From NCBI RefSeq assembly GCF_021800405.1, contig NZ_CP084550.1:2542001-2606000 (forward strand): 64,000 bases of DNA. Reading direction: 5' to 3'. Source of the stretch: Arthrobacter sp. FW306-07-I (lineage in GTDB: Bacteria > Actinomycetota > Actinomycetes > Actinomycetales > Micrococcaceae). The translations under genes were made by a program, and so were the position numbers. The first letter of the stretch is position 1. Every line of letters starts with the position of its first letter. Shown one piece after another: positions 35,178 to 43,254 of the stretch. The notes under the pieces were generated by a model. It was not told the origin of the DNA and searched no databases. It was given only the letters and a program-made list of their open reading frames with translations.

Positions 35178-36257
35178 GTGGCTGCAAGTACCCTTACCGA
35201 GGTGGCACGCCTTGCCGGCGTCTCCCCCGCCACGGCTTCACGCGTCCTGAACGGCTCTGCCCGGAAGCCGGGCAAGGACATCGCCGAGCGGGTCCGGCAG
35301 GCGGCGGACTCGCTCGGCTACATTCCGAATGCGCAGGCCCAGGGGCTGGCGAAATCCAGCTCGGGCCTGATCGGCTTGATTGTCCACGACATCGCGGACC
35401 CCTACTTCGCCGCCATCACACGGGGAGTCCAAGAAGCCGCGAGGGAGCAGCGCAAGATGGTGCTGCTGGCTGCCACCGGGGGTGGCCCGGCCGAGGAGAA
35501 GGAGGCGGTGGCCGCCTTCGCTGCCCGCCGCGCAGATTCGATCGTCATCGCCGGCTCCCGCTCCTGCCGAAAGGAGGACCAGGACGGCAACGCCGAACTG
35601 GCGGCGGAGCTTGACCGGTACTGCCGGAACGGCGGCCAGGTGGCTGTAGTCGGACACCCCGTGGTGGGTGCCACCGTCCAGGAGGGGTACCACGTGGTCA
35701 AAGTCCCCAACCAGGAACTCGCCGGCCAACTGGCCACCAAACTTGCGGCAGGCTGGAACGGCGGCTTCGTCATTGTCGCCGGTCCCGAGGGCCTCCTGAC
35801 CTCCGATGACCGCGTGCGAGGCTTCCAGGAGGGACTGGAGCGGGCAGGGCGGGGGCAGGCCGAAGTGCTCAGGACCGCATTCAACCGGTCCGGCGGATAT
35901 GAGGCCGGGCTTCGACTTGCCGGACGGATCAAGGCCGCCCAGTCCGGCGGGACGGCGGAAGGGAAACTCTGCATTTTCGCCGTCAACGACGTGATGGCCA
36001 TAGGGACGGCGGCTGCCCTCCGCGCTGAGGGGCTGCGTATCCCGAGGGACGCTGCGATCGCCGGCTTCGATGACATCGAAACCCTCCGGGACTTCCGGCC
36101 GGCCCTTTCCACTGTCCGCCTGCCGCTGGAAGACATTGGACGCTTTGCCACCCGGGCCACGGGTCCGCAGCCCAACGGCGAAGACGCGGAGGACGCCCTC
36201 CCCGGTGACGTAACCGGCGAGGTCACGCTGCGGCGCAGCACGGAAGCGGCAGCGTGA
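35178..36257 (+). CDS. LacI-family transcriptional regulator
   Basis: A 359-residue LacI-type repressor. The N-terminal HTH is TLTEVARLAGVSPATASRVL (residues 5-24), followed by the hinge-helix region AQAQGLAKSSSGLIGLIV and a periplasmic-binding-protein-like sensor with FAVNDVMAIGTAAAL and IAGFDDIE. GTG start at 35178, five bases after AGGAG. It is divergent from the DUF993 operon, with two palindromic boxes between. Its stop overlaps the hydrolase start (GTGA). The effector is unknown but is likely a sugar handled by the cassette. Confidence 0.92.
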   Translation: MAASTLTEVARLAGVSPATASRVLNGSARKPGKDIAERVRQAADSLGYIPNAQAQGLAKSSSGLIGLIVHDIADPYFAAITRGVQEAAREQRKMVLLAATGGGPAEEKEAVAAFAARRADSIVIAGSRSCRKEDQDGNAELAAELDRYCRNGGQVAVVGHPVVGATVQEGYHVVKVPNQELAGQLATKLAAGWNGGFVIVAGPEGLLTSDDRVRGFQEGLERAGRGQAEVLRTAFNRSGGYEAGLRLAGRIKAAQSGGTAEGKLCIFAVNDVMAIGTAAALRAEGLRIPRDAAIAGFDDIETLRDFRPALSTVRLPLEDIGRFATRATGPQPNGEDAEDALPGDVTGEVTLRRSTEAAA

Positions 36258-37024
36258 CGGCGCCCCGCGGGCTAACCTCCGTTCCCGCACATGCGGAGGC
36301 TGCGGGACCCCGGCCGGCTATCCTGGTCCTCCCCGGCGGAGGTTATGCCCGGCAGGCGGATCATGAAGCCGAACCAGTGGCGGAGTGGCTCGCTTCCCTT
36401 GGCATCCACGCCTTCATACTCCGCTACCGCGTGGCACCGCACCGGCATCCGGCGCCGCTGGAAGACGCCAAGGAAGCCATGCTCCACATCCGGAGCGGGC
36501 AGCACGGCCTCGCTGTGGACCCAGACCGCGTGGGCGTGCTGGGCTTCTCGGCCGGGGGACATCTGGCCGCCACCCTGAGCACGGCCGCGGCCACGGGGAA
36601 TCCGGAGCTGGACCTTCCCGCCGCGGTGCCGGACCTTTCGGTGCTGTGCTACCCCGTGGCGTCGCTGACCCACGAAACGCACCAGGGTTCGGTAGCGAAC
36701 CTCCTTGGCGACCCACCGCCGTCGAACCTCCTGGCGGCCCTGTCGGCGGAACTGAACGTCACGCCCAGGACTCCCCCGGCGTTCCTCTGGCACACCGCCG
36801 ACGACGAAGCCGTGCCGGTGAGCAACAGCCTGAACTACGCCAGAGCCCTATTCGCTGCCGGTGTTCATGCCGAGCTCCATGTCTTCCCGCACGGATGGCA
36901 CGGACTGGGACTTGCCCCGGGCGAGCCAGGGCCGGAGCAGTGGACTTCGTTGTGCGCCGCGTGGCTGGAACGGGCCGGGTGGGCGGACGCCCGCGCGGGG
37001 GCCGCCCCGGCCGGCCGGCGCTAG
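36254..37024 (+). CDS. Alpha/beta hydrolase (BD-FAE/acetyl-xylan-esterase-like)
   Basis: A 256-residue serine hydrolase. The oxyanion stretch is LPGGGY (residues 26-31). The nucleophile Ser99 is in GFSAGG, the acid Asp184 in TADDEAVPV and the His in FPHGWHGLG (about 216). There is no signal peptide, so it acts in the cytoplasm, perhaps removing acyl groups from imported sugars (inference). It is translationally coupled to the LacI gene and converges, with a 4-base overlap, on the epimerase gene. Confidence 0.85.
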   Translation: MTAPRGLTSVPAHAEAAGPRPAILVLPGGGYARQADHEAEPVAEWLASLGIHAFILRYRVAPHRHPAPLEDAKEAMLHIRSGQHGLAVDPDRVGVLGFSAGGHLAATLSTAAATGNPELDLPAAVPDLSVLCYPVASLTHETHQGSVANLLGDPPPSNLLAALSAELNVTPRTPPAFLWHTADDEAVPVSNSLNYARALFAAGVHAELHVFPHGWHGLGLAPGEPGPEQWTSLCAAWLERAGWADARAGAAPAGRR

Positions 37025-37923
37025 TGCAGGGCCCGGATGGTCCAGGCAGCTGAATGGGACTGGCCGGGCTGCAGGTGTACCAGGTCCGTTCCTGAGTGCA
37101 GGGCGTCCGGCGGGCAGGTCATGGGTTCAACGGCCAGCCCCAGCCGGTCCGGGCCGATGGGCTTGTCGCCGGTGTGCACCTGGACCCAGGGCCACTCGGT
37201 CCCCCATTCCAGCTCCACTCCGGTGCCCGAAGGGTCGTGCACCCGCACGCGCGCCAGCCCGGAAGCGTCCCGCGCAATGTCGGTGAAGGCATGGTCGATC
37301 TTGACCTGTCCCAGGCGCCGGACCGAACGGAAGTCGAAGGCGTCCCCGGCAACCTGGCGCAAGCCTATGGGCAGCAGCCGGTCGGGCGTGACCTCCAGAT
37401 AGGTGCCGGCAGGAAGCTCCAGCGACCAGTCATCCAGCGGGGAGGGCCCGGCCACCAGATAGGGGTGGGGACATACGCCGTACGGCGCCGCAGCGGATCC
37501 GGTGTTGACCGCATGCACCATGCCGTGGAGCCCTCCGTCCGACAGGGAGTACGTGACCGTGAGCTCAAGGTCGCCGGGGTAATCGGGACCGGATGGGATG
37601 TGGCAGCCCAGGACCGCCCGGTCGCCGGCCGCTTCCTTAACCTCCCAGGCCTGGTGGATCGCGAGGCCGTGAAGGGCGGAGCCGCGTTCCGGTTCGTTGA
37701 CCGCCGCAGCATATGCCTTTCCGGCGTAGGTGTAGGTGCCGTCCGCGAGCCGGTTGGGCCAAGGCGCGCAGATGACGCCCCTGTAGTCGGGTACGGCGCC
37801 GTCCGGGCCGAAGCCCACCACCAGGTCCCTGTCCCCATGGCGCAGTTTGCGAAGCGCTCCTCCTCGGACGGTGACGACGGCGGAGTAGGCTCCGTGGGCC
37901 AGGTGGACTTCGGTTCCGGGCAT
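37021..37923 (-). CDS. Aldose 1-epimerase family protein
   Basis: Galactose-mutarotase-like protein of 300 residues. Segments typical of the family are CAPWPNRLADGTY (Asn/Arg substrate site), SALHGLAIHQAW (His), CPHPYLV (His) and AVEPMTCPPDAL (catalytic Glu). It would interconvert sugar anomers. It stands alone on the minus strand at the end of the carbohydrate region, with no obvious partner gene. Confidence 0.9.
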   Translation of the reverse strand: MPGTEVHLAHGAYSAVVTVRGGALRKLRHGDRDLVVGFGPDGAVPDYRGVICAPWPNRLADGTYTYAGKAYAAAVNEPERGSALHGLAIHQAWEVKEAAGDRAVLGCHIPSGPDYPGDLELTVTYSLSDGGLHGMVHAVNTGSAAAPYGVCPHPYLVAGPSPLDDWSLELPAGTYLEVTPDRLLPIGLRQVAGDAFDFRSVRRLGQVKIDHAFTDIARDASGLARVRVHDPSGTGVELEWGTEWPWVQVHTGDKPIGPDRLGLAVEPMTCPPDALHSGTDLVHLQPGQSHSAAWTIRALH

Positions 37924-38002
37924 GGGTTCCCTCTGCTTCCTACGTGTTAGCGCTCACCAGCGTACCGTACGCAGGCCGCCAATACTGGCTAAAGTGGCGC
38001 AC

Positions 38003-38707
38003 ATGGAAACGGCCGCTGACCAGGACCTCGTTGCCGCCGTCAGAGGTGGGCTCCGGGAGCTCGCCGATCCGGAACGGGCGGCAGGCGCCCAAGCGTACAT
38101 GAAGTCCTCACTCCCCTGTTTGGGTGTGCGGGTTCCCGACGTGAGGCGCATCGCCGCACGGGCTGCCCGGGAGTTTCCACCGGCCTCTGCCGGGCAGCTG
38201 CGCACCACAGTCCTGGAGCTGTGGCGCAGCTCCACCTTCAGGGAGGAGCGCTACGCCGCTATTGACCTGACGGCACACCGAATGCTGGTCGCGGACCTGG
38301 CCATGCTGCCGGTCTACGAGGAAATCATCCGCACAGGCGCCTGGTGGGATTTCGCCGACGGGGTGTCCGGCCGGATCTGCACCCTGCTGCTGGCCCACCC
38401 CGCCGAGATGGCCAGGGTGCTCACCCAATGGAGCCGGGATCCGGCCCTGTGGATCCGCAGGGCCGCCATCACTTCACAGTTGAGGGCCAAAGAGGCCACC
38501 GATCCGGAACTGCTCGCCGCCGTCATTGAGCCGAACCTCTCAGACCGGGAGTTCTTCATCCGGAAGGCGATCGGCTGGGCGCTGCGCGAGTACGCCAAGA
38601 CGGCGCCGGAGTGGGTGGAGGGATTCGTCATCCGGCACAGCGCGGATATGAGCCCGCTGTCACGGAAGGAAGCCCTGCGCCGGCTGTCGGCCGGCGTACA
38701 GCAGTAA
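38003..38707 (+). CDS. DNA alkylation repair protein (AlkD-like)
   Basis: A 234-residue all-helical HEAT-repeat protein of the AlkC/AlkD superfamily, which excises alkylated bases without flipping them out. Diagnostic stretches are GVRVPDVRRIA, WDFADGVSGRI (the conserved WD..D element), WIRRAAI and FFIRKAIGWALREY. I use ATG 38003; a longer frame starts at 37922 but has no family similarity. It converges on the mannosyltransferase gene with a gap of 10 bases. Confidence 0.88.
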   Translation: METAADQDLVAAVRGGLRELADPERAAGAQAYMKSSLPCLGVRVPDVRRIAARAAREFPPASAGQLRTTVLELWRSSTFREERYAAIDLTAHRMLVADLAMLPVYEEIIRTGAWWDFADGVSGRICTLLLAHPAEMARVLTQWSRDPALWIRRAAITSQLRAKEATDPELLAAVIEPNLSDREFFIRKAIGWALREYAKTAPEWVEGFVIRHSADMSPLSRKEALRRLSAGVQQ

Positions 38708-38717
38708 GCGGAGGCCG

Positions 38718-40274
38718 CTAGATCACCGGACGTTCGACGACGGGCCCGCGCGTCTTGCGGAACAGCCGGCGGGTGCCGGGGTCCCAGAAGATCAGGTACA
38801 GCGCAAACAGGAGGGCTGTCAGCGCCGCAGCCACGCGGGCCAGGGCCAGCGCGAAGCCCAGATCCTGGGTCTGGAGGTACGGGAAGACGTCCAGCTGATC
38901 GGAGATGGCGTAGATCATGAAGAACGACACCACAAAGTACAGTGCCTTGACCTGCCAGTCGTTGCGGATGCCCGTCACGGCAAAGAGCGGAATCAGCCAC
39001 ACGACGTACCAGGACTGGATGATGGGGGCCAGCAGGACCACGGCGGCAAGGGAAAGCGTCAGGCGGCGCATCAGCCGGTCGTAATCCCCCTTGAAGATCT
39101 GCCAGGCGATGATGCCCACGGCAACCAACTTCCCGGCGTCGAACACCCACCCTGCGGGCACCGACCCGTCAAAGCCAAGCGCACCGGCCAGCGACCCCAC
39201 CACCATGCCGATCAAACCCACCGGGGCGTACCAGATGGAGATGCTGCCCGGGGCGGAAAGCCCGTTGATCCAGCCGAAGCCGAAACCGTTAACCATGCTC
39301 ATCGCGGTCAGCAGGACCAGGCTGAGGCCGGCCGTCATCGCCCAGAACGCCACCTTCCGCAGCCACCCGGCATTCCTGCCCGCCCACAGCAGCCCGATGA
39401 ACGGCAGGAAGACAATGGTGATGGGCTTCACCGCAATGGACAGGGTCACCAGCAGGATGCCTCTGAGCTGCCGCCGGGTGGCTGAGTAGTACAGTCCGGC
39501 CAGGGCCAGCCCGATCATCAGGGAGTCGTTATGGACACTGGCGATGAAGTTGGTCAGGAAGAGTGGGTTGGCTACGGTGAGCCAGAGGGCGCGGTGCGGG
39601 TTGATGCCGTGCAGCTCGGCCAGCCGGGGGACATAAATGACACACAGCACCACGCCGGCCAGTGCCACCAGCCGGAAGAGCATGACGCAGGCCTCCGGCT
39701 GGACATTGGTCACCCAGACGACGAACTGCTCGATCCACAGGAACAGCTGGCCATAGGGAACGGGCGCTTCGGTCCACATCTTGTCTGCGCCGAGCTGGAA
39801 GTAGTTGGACAGTGCGGAGATGCCGTTTTCATAAGGGTTGAACCCCTCCACCATCAGCCGGCCCTGCCCGATATAGGCGTAGACGTCGCGGCTGAACAGC
39901 GGCACGCTGAACATCATGGGCAGGCCCCAGGCCACCACTGCGGCCAGGGTTGCCCTCCGCGCCTCTCCGCCCCACACCCGGACCTTCTGGCCGAGCCGCA
40001 GCCACGCGCGCACCAGAAGCATGCCACCCACAGCCACCAGGATGATGGACAGCGCGACACCGGGGGCTTCGGTGCGCATCCAGATGAAGAGGGGCATGCG
40101 GCGCAGTTCCGAGACGGGGGCCAGCCAGCCCACGCCGAAGGATCCGACCAGCATGAACATGGAGCCCACGAAACCGGCAATCAGGGGTGAGCGCGGATTG
40201 TCCACCTCGGCACTGCCGTCTCCGGCAATGCCGGCCGCCGCCATCTCCCCCGTTGCGGGCACAGGCGCCGTCAT
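38718..40274 (-). CDS. Polyprenol-phosphomannose-dependent alpha-1,6-mannosyltransferase (MptB/MptA-like)
   Basis: Integral membrane GT-C glycosyltransferase of about 518 residues with a dozen hydrophobic segments. The acidic motif of the first extracytoplasmic loop appears as FSRDVYAYIGQG, typical of mycobacterial and corynebacterial MptA/MptB, which extend lipomannan using polyprenyl-phosphate-mannose. This fits the lipomannan-like glycans of Micrococcaceae (inference). I choose ATG 40274; ATG 40325 would add 17 polar residues and lacks a ribosome site. Confidence 0.85.
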   Translation of the reverse strand: MTAPVPATGEMAAAGIAGDGSAEVDNPRSPLIAGFVGSMFMLVGSFGVGWLAPVSELRRMPLFIWMRTEAPGVALSIILVAVGGMLLVRAWLRLGQKVRVWGGEARRATLAAVVAWGLPMMFSVPLFSRDVYAYIGQGRLMVEGFNPYENGISALSNYFQLGADKMWTEAPVPYGQLFLWIEQFVVWVTNVQPEACVMLFRLVALAGVVLCVIYVPRLAELHGINPHRALWLTVANPLFLTNFIASVHNDSLMIGLALAGLYYSATRRQLRGILLVTLSIAVKPITIVFLPFIGLLWAGRNAGWLRKVAFWAMTAGLSLVLLTAMSMVNGFGFGWINGLSAPGSISIWYAPVGLIGMVVGSLAGALGFDGSVPAGWVFDAGKLVAVGIIAWQIFKGDYDRLMRRLTLSLAAVVLLAPIIQSWYVVWLIPLFAVTGIRNDWQVKALYFVVSFFMIYAISDQLDVFPYLQTQDLGFALALARVAAALTALLFALYLIFWDPGTRRLFRKTRGPVVERPVI

Positions 40275-40429
40275 CTCAGGATCGTCCAATCTTCTTGTGT
40301 TTCCGCGGTTCGCCCGGCGGGCCATGCGGGCCGGGCCGGGACATGGTTCAGGGTCGAAGGGCGACCCGCCGCGTACCCGAAATCCTAGCATCGGCCGGGC
40401 GCCGAGAGGTGTAACGGTAGGCTGGTCCG

Positions 40430-41059
40430 GTGCCTATATCTAACGAACGAATCGTCTGGATCGACTGTGAAATGACCGGTCTGGACATCAAGAACGACGC
40501 CCTCATTGAGGTGGCAGCCCTGGTCACCGATTCGGAATTGAACATCCTGGGTGACGGCGTGGACGTGGTGATCAAGCCCGACGATGCCGCGGTGGCCCAG
40601 ATGTCCGATTTTGTCCGGGACATGCACACCAAGTCCGGGCTGCTGGCGGAACTCCCGCACGGCAAGACGATGGCAGAAGCAGAAGCCGCCGTGATGGAGT
40701 ACATCTCTGCCTGGGTTCCGGATCCGCGGAAAGCACCGCTGGGCGGCAACTCCGTGGGCACCGACAGGGTGTTTCTGTCACGTGACATGCCGGCCGTGGT
40801 GGAGCACCTGCACTACCGCGTGATCGACGTCAGCACCATCAAGGAGTTGTCGCGCCGCTGGTACGCCAGGGCCTACTTCCAGTCGCCGGCAAAAAAGGGC
40901 GGCCACCGCGCGCTTGGGGACATTAAGGATTCCATCGACGAACTGCGGTACTACCGCGAAGCGGTCTTCGTGCCCGCGCCCGGACCGGACAGTGCCACGG
41001 CCCAGAAGATCGCCCAGGGAATCGTCAACGGAGACGCCGCCGGGCAGCCCGCGGAGTAA
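40430..41059 (+). CDS. orn: Oligoribonuclease
   Basis: 3'-5' exoribonuclease that degrades 2-5 nt RNAs and linearised cyclic dinucleotides, 209 residues. DEDDh-type catalytic residues are visible: IDCEMTGLD (Asp, Glu), an Asp near GTDRVFLSRDMP, and HRALGDIKDS (His, Asp). GTG start at 40430. The tRNA-His gene lies 128 bases downstream, as in other actinobacteria (orn-hisT). Confidence 0.96.
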   Translation: MPISNERIVWIDCEMTGLDIKNDALIEVAALVTDSELNILGDGVDVVIKPDDAAVAQMSDFVRDMHTKSGLLAELPHGKTMAEAEAAVMEYISAWVPDPRKAPLGGNSVGTDRVFLSRDMPAVVEHLHYRVIDVSTIKELSRRWYARAYFQSPAKKGGHRALGDIKDSIDELRYYREAVFVPAPGPDSATAQKIAQGIVNGDAAGQPAE

Positions 41060-41187
41060 TCTGCGCCACGTTTTAATGATTTTTGCTCCAAATCGCAGAA
41101 AGTGGACAAAGCACCCCTTCCGAGCAGGTAAGCTATTTGAGTTGCGTTTCCGGGGAGCCGCTAAGGCGGAAATCCCCTGAGGCACAT

Positions 41188-41261
41188 GGTGGGCGTAGCT
41201 CAGTTGGCAGAGCGCCTGGTTGTGGTCCAGGAGGTCGCGGGTTCAACCCCCGTCGCTCACC
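41188..41261 (+). tRNA. tRNA-His(GTG)
   Basis: The acceptor stem GTGGGCG pairs with CGCTCAC, with the His-specific extra G(-1) at 41188 opposite C73 at 41261. The anticodon loop TTGTGGT gives GTG. A full CCA is not encoded. Confidence 0.95.
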
Positions 41262-41288
41262 CTCACGGGGCGGCATATGCAGCCGTCA

Positions 41289-41330
41289 ACAAAGGAGGCC
41301 GCACCGGATATCCGGTGCGGCCTCCTTTGT
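41289..41330. terminator. Terminator after tRNA-His
   Basis: A perfect 42-base palindrome (ACAAAGGAGGCC... centred on GGATATCC) lies 27 bases after the tRNA, between it and def. Confidence 0.85.
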
Positions 41331-41392
41331 CGTGCCCCACCGGGGTACGTGCACTGCAGCCGGGGACACCGCGAAGCCGAAGGACGACTGAA

Positions 41393-41965
41393 ATGACTGT
41401 TCTGCCGATCACCATCTGGGGCGAACCTGTCCTGCACCGGCGCGCCAGCGAGGTGGAGGTTTTCGACGACGAACTGCGGAGCCTGATAGCCGACATGTTC
41501 GAAACCAACGACGCCGCCAACGGCGTGGGCCTTGCGGCCCCGCAGATCGGCGTCGGTAAGCGGATCTTCGTGTACAAGTACGCCAACGACGACGGCGCTC
41601 CCCCAACAGGCGTGGTGGTGAATCCCGTCCTGACCCTGTCCAAGGTCTCCGGTGCCGCCCCCGACCCCGACGAGGAGGAAGAGGGCTGCCTGTCCTTCCC
41701 CGGTGAGCAGTATCCGCTCAAACGGGCAGAGTGGGCACGGGTGGAGGGCTTTGACGGGCACGGAAACCCGGTGAAGTTCGAGGCGACAGGCTGGTTCGCC
41801 AGGGTCATCCAGCACGAATACGACCATCTGGACGGCAAGCTCTACGTCAACCGCCTGATGGACCGCTATTCCCGAAAGGCCATGAAGCAGGCCAAGAAGA
41901 ACGGATGGGGCGTGCCCGGACTGACGTGGATGCCGGGCGTTGATCCCGACCCGTTCGGCCACTGA
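41393..41965 (+). CDS. def: Peptide deformylase
   Basis: Removes the formyl group from nascent Met, 190 residues. All three motifs are intact: GVGLAAPQ (residues 44-51), EGCLS (97-101, metal Cys99) and HEYDH (141-145, metal His pair with catalytic Glu). ATG start at 41393; an open frame continues upstream through the tRNA-His region but is not coding. A long acidic loop (DPDEEEE) precedes motif II. Confidence 0.96.
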   Translation: MTVLPITIWGEPVLHRRASEVEVFDDELRSLIADMFETNDAANGVGLAAPQIGVGKRIFVYKYANDDGAPPTGVVVNPVLTLSKVSGAAPDPDEEEEGCLSFPGEQYPLKRAEWARVEGFDGHGNPVKFEATGWFARVIQHEYDHLDGKLYVNRLMDRYSRKAMKQAKKNGWGVPGLTWMPGVDPDPFGH

Positions 41966-42028
41966 GGCTTGAAAGCCCCTTTCCACTGACACGCGCAAAG
42001 GCCCAATGGCCCTTGGACAGCGCGTTGC

Positions 42029-42844
42029 TTAGCGGGCAGTGACGGCCTGCTGCACCCTGATGGTTTGCTGCTGGGGGCAGGATGAGAGGGCACGTTTCAT
42101 GGCGTCCTTTTCAGCTGCCGTCACCCAAAGGCCGTAAGCCGCCTTCACCGAGATTTGTCGTGCAACGTAATGGCATCGGATGGCAGTGTTTTTCGGCAGC
42201 CAGGTGGCTGCATCCCCCGCGCTCTTTTGCTGATTGGCAGCGCCGTCGGCGGCAATGAGGTTGAGGGGGTCGTTCGCCAGGCTTTGGCGTGCCTTCGGCC
42301 CCAGTCCCTGGGCTCCCTTTTGCCAGGCATCGCCGAGGGCCACCACATGGTCGATTTGGACGGCACGGCTGCTGTCGGAGCCGCGGCGGAAGTCCACATC
42401 CTGGCCTGTGTAGGGTTCGCGGAAGTGCCCGGCCGTTACCTTGCACGTGGACCCCTCGGCGAAGACCACATCGGCAAGGTCCCTGCGCAGGATGTCGTTG
42501 CGGGTGTCGCAGCCATTACGGTCAACATCCAGCCAGGCCTGCCCGAAAGCCTCCCGGCTGTAACCGGTGTTGGGCGCCCGGCCCTTCACGGCGAGGCCCT
42601 CCAGCGCGGATGCGGCGGTCCCGGCAGGTACGGGGTTTGGCTCCTGTACCGGTTTCATCCACGCGGCGTCGAAGACCGGTGCCTCAGTTGGTCCCTGCTG
42701 TGCGGGTCCGGCCGCGGCGAACTGGCCGGCGGTGAAGAACCAGAAGAGCGCGGCCAGGATGCCGGCGGCCGCTGTGATGAGCAATCCCCAGGCCTGCCGG
42801 GAACGGCGGCGTGCGCGGCGGTAGGCGGACCAGCTGACGGTCAC
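42029..42844 (-). CDS. Membrane-anchored HNH nuclease (DUF1524/GmrSD C-terminal-like)
   Basis: A 271-residue protein with a basic N-terminus (YRRARRRSRQ), one hydrophobic helix (about 19-40, LLITAAAGILAALFWFFTAG) and an extracellular domain. The core carries VQIDHVVALGDAW and ANDPLNLIAADGAANQQKS, the HNH-like pattern of secreted DUF1524 nucleases. Two Cys pairs could form disulfides. It is probably a cell-surface or secreted nuclease used for DNA scavenging or uptake (inference). GTG start. Confidence 0.85.
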   Translation of the reverse strand: MTVSWSAYRRARRRSRQAWGLLITAAAGILAALFWFFTAGQFAAAGPAQQGPTEAPVFDAAWMKPVQEPNPVPAGTAASALEGLAVKGRAPNTGYSREAFGQAWLDVDRNGCDTRNDILRRDLADVVFAEGSTCKVTAGHFREPYTGQDVDFRRGSDSSRAVQIDHVVALGDAWQKGAQGLGPKARQSLANDPLNLIAADGAANQQKSAGDAATWLPKNTAIRCHYVARQISVKAAYGLWVTAAEKDAMKRALSSCPQQQTIRVQQAVTAR

Positions 42845-42970
42845 GGGGTGGAGGGCGGAAGGGAATAGTCGGGCACCCCAGCGAGCTTAGGACAAAGAGC
42901 CCGTCCCGCCGTTGATATCCACACTGTTGGGGACGAGTGATGGGTCACACGGCGGGCGGTGAGTACTGGG

Positions 42971-43180
42971 CTACTGCTCCTTGGTGACCCTGCGGAGGTC
43001 TTCCTCGGCGATGGCCAGCAGTCCCTCGAGCTGGCGCACCCGCTCGTCGGAGACGTCGCCGGTCTTCTGCGCGGCGCGGGCACGCTCCAGCAGCCGGACG
43101 GCTTCCTTGTGGTTGGCCTTGGCTACGTCCAGGGCGTGTTCGAGGGTGGTTTCGTGCTGAAGTGTCGATTCGTTGTCCAT
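42971..43180 (-). CDS. Small acidic coiled-coil protein, hypothetical
   Basis: A predicted 69-residue protein (MDNESTLQHETTLEHALDV...) consisting of charged helices with heptad-like spacing (KEAVRLLERARAAQ and VRQLEGLLAIAEEDLRR). No family is recognised. It lies 74 bases downstream of gapB on the same strand and could be a read-through gene. I choose ATG 43180; upstream in-frame residues look noncoding. Confidence 0.65.
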   Translation of the reverse strand: MDNESTLQHETTLEHALDVAKANHKEAVRLLERARAAQKTGDVSDERVRQLEGLLAIAEEDLRRVTKEQ

Positions 43181-43254
43181 GCCACCAGTGTGGTCCCGAT
43201 TCCCGGCTGATTCCAGAGAACCAGCCGGGAATTCGCAGGACGACACCTAACTCG

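Noticed and set aside
41186..41392. Upstream extension of def through tRNA-His and its terminator
   Set aside because: It would translate a tRNA gene and a terminator. The PDF N-terminus is canonical from 41393.
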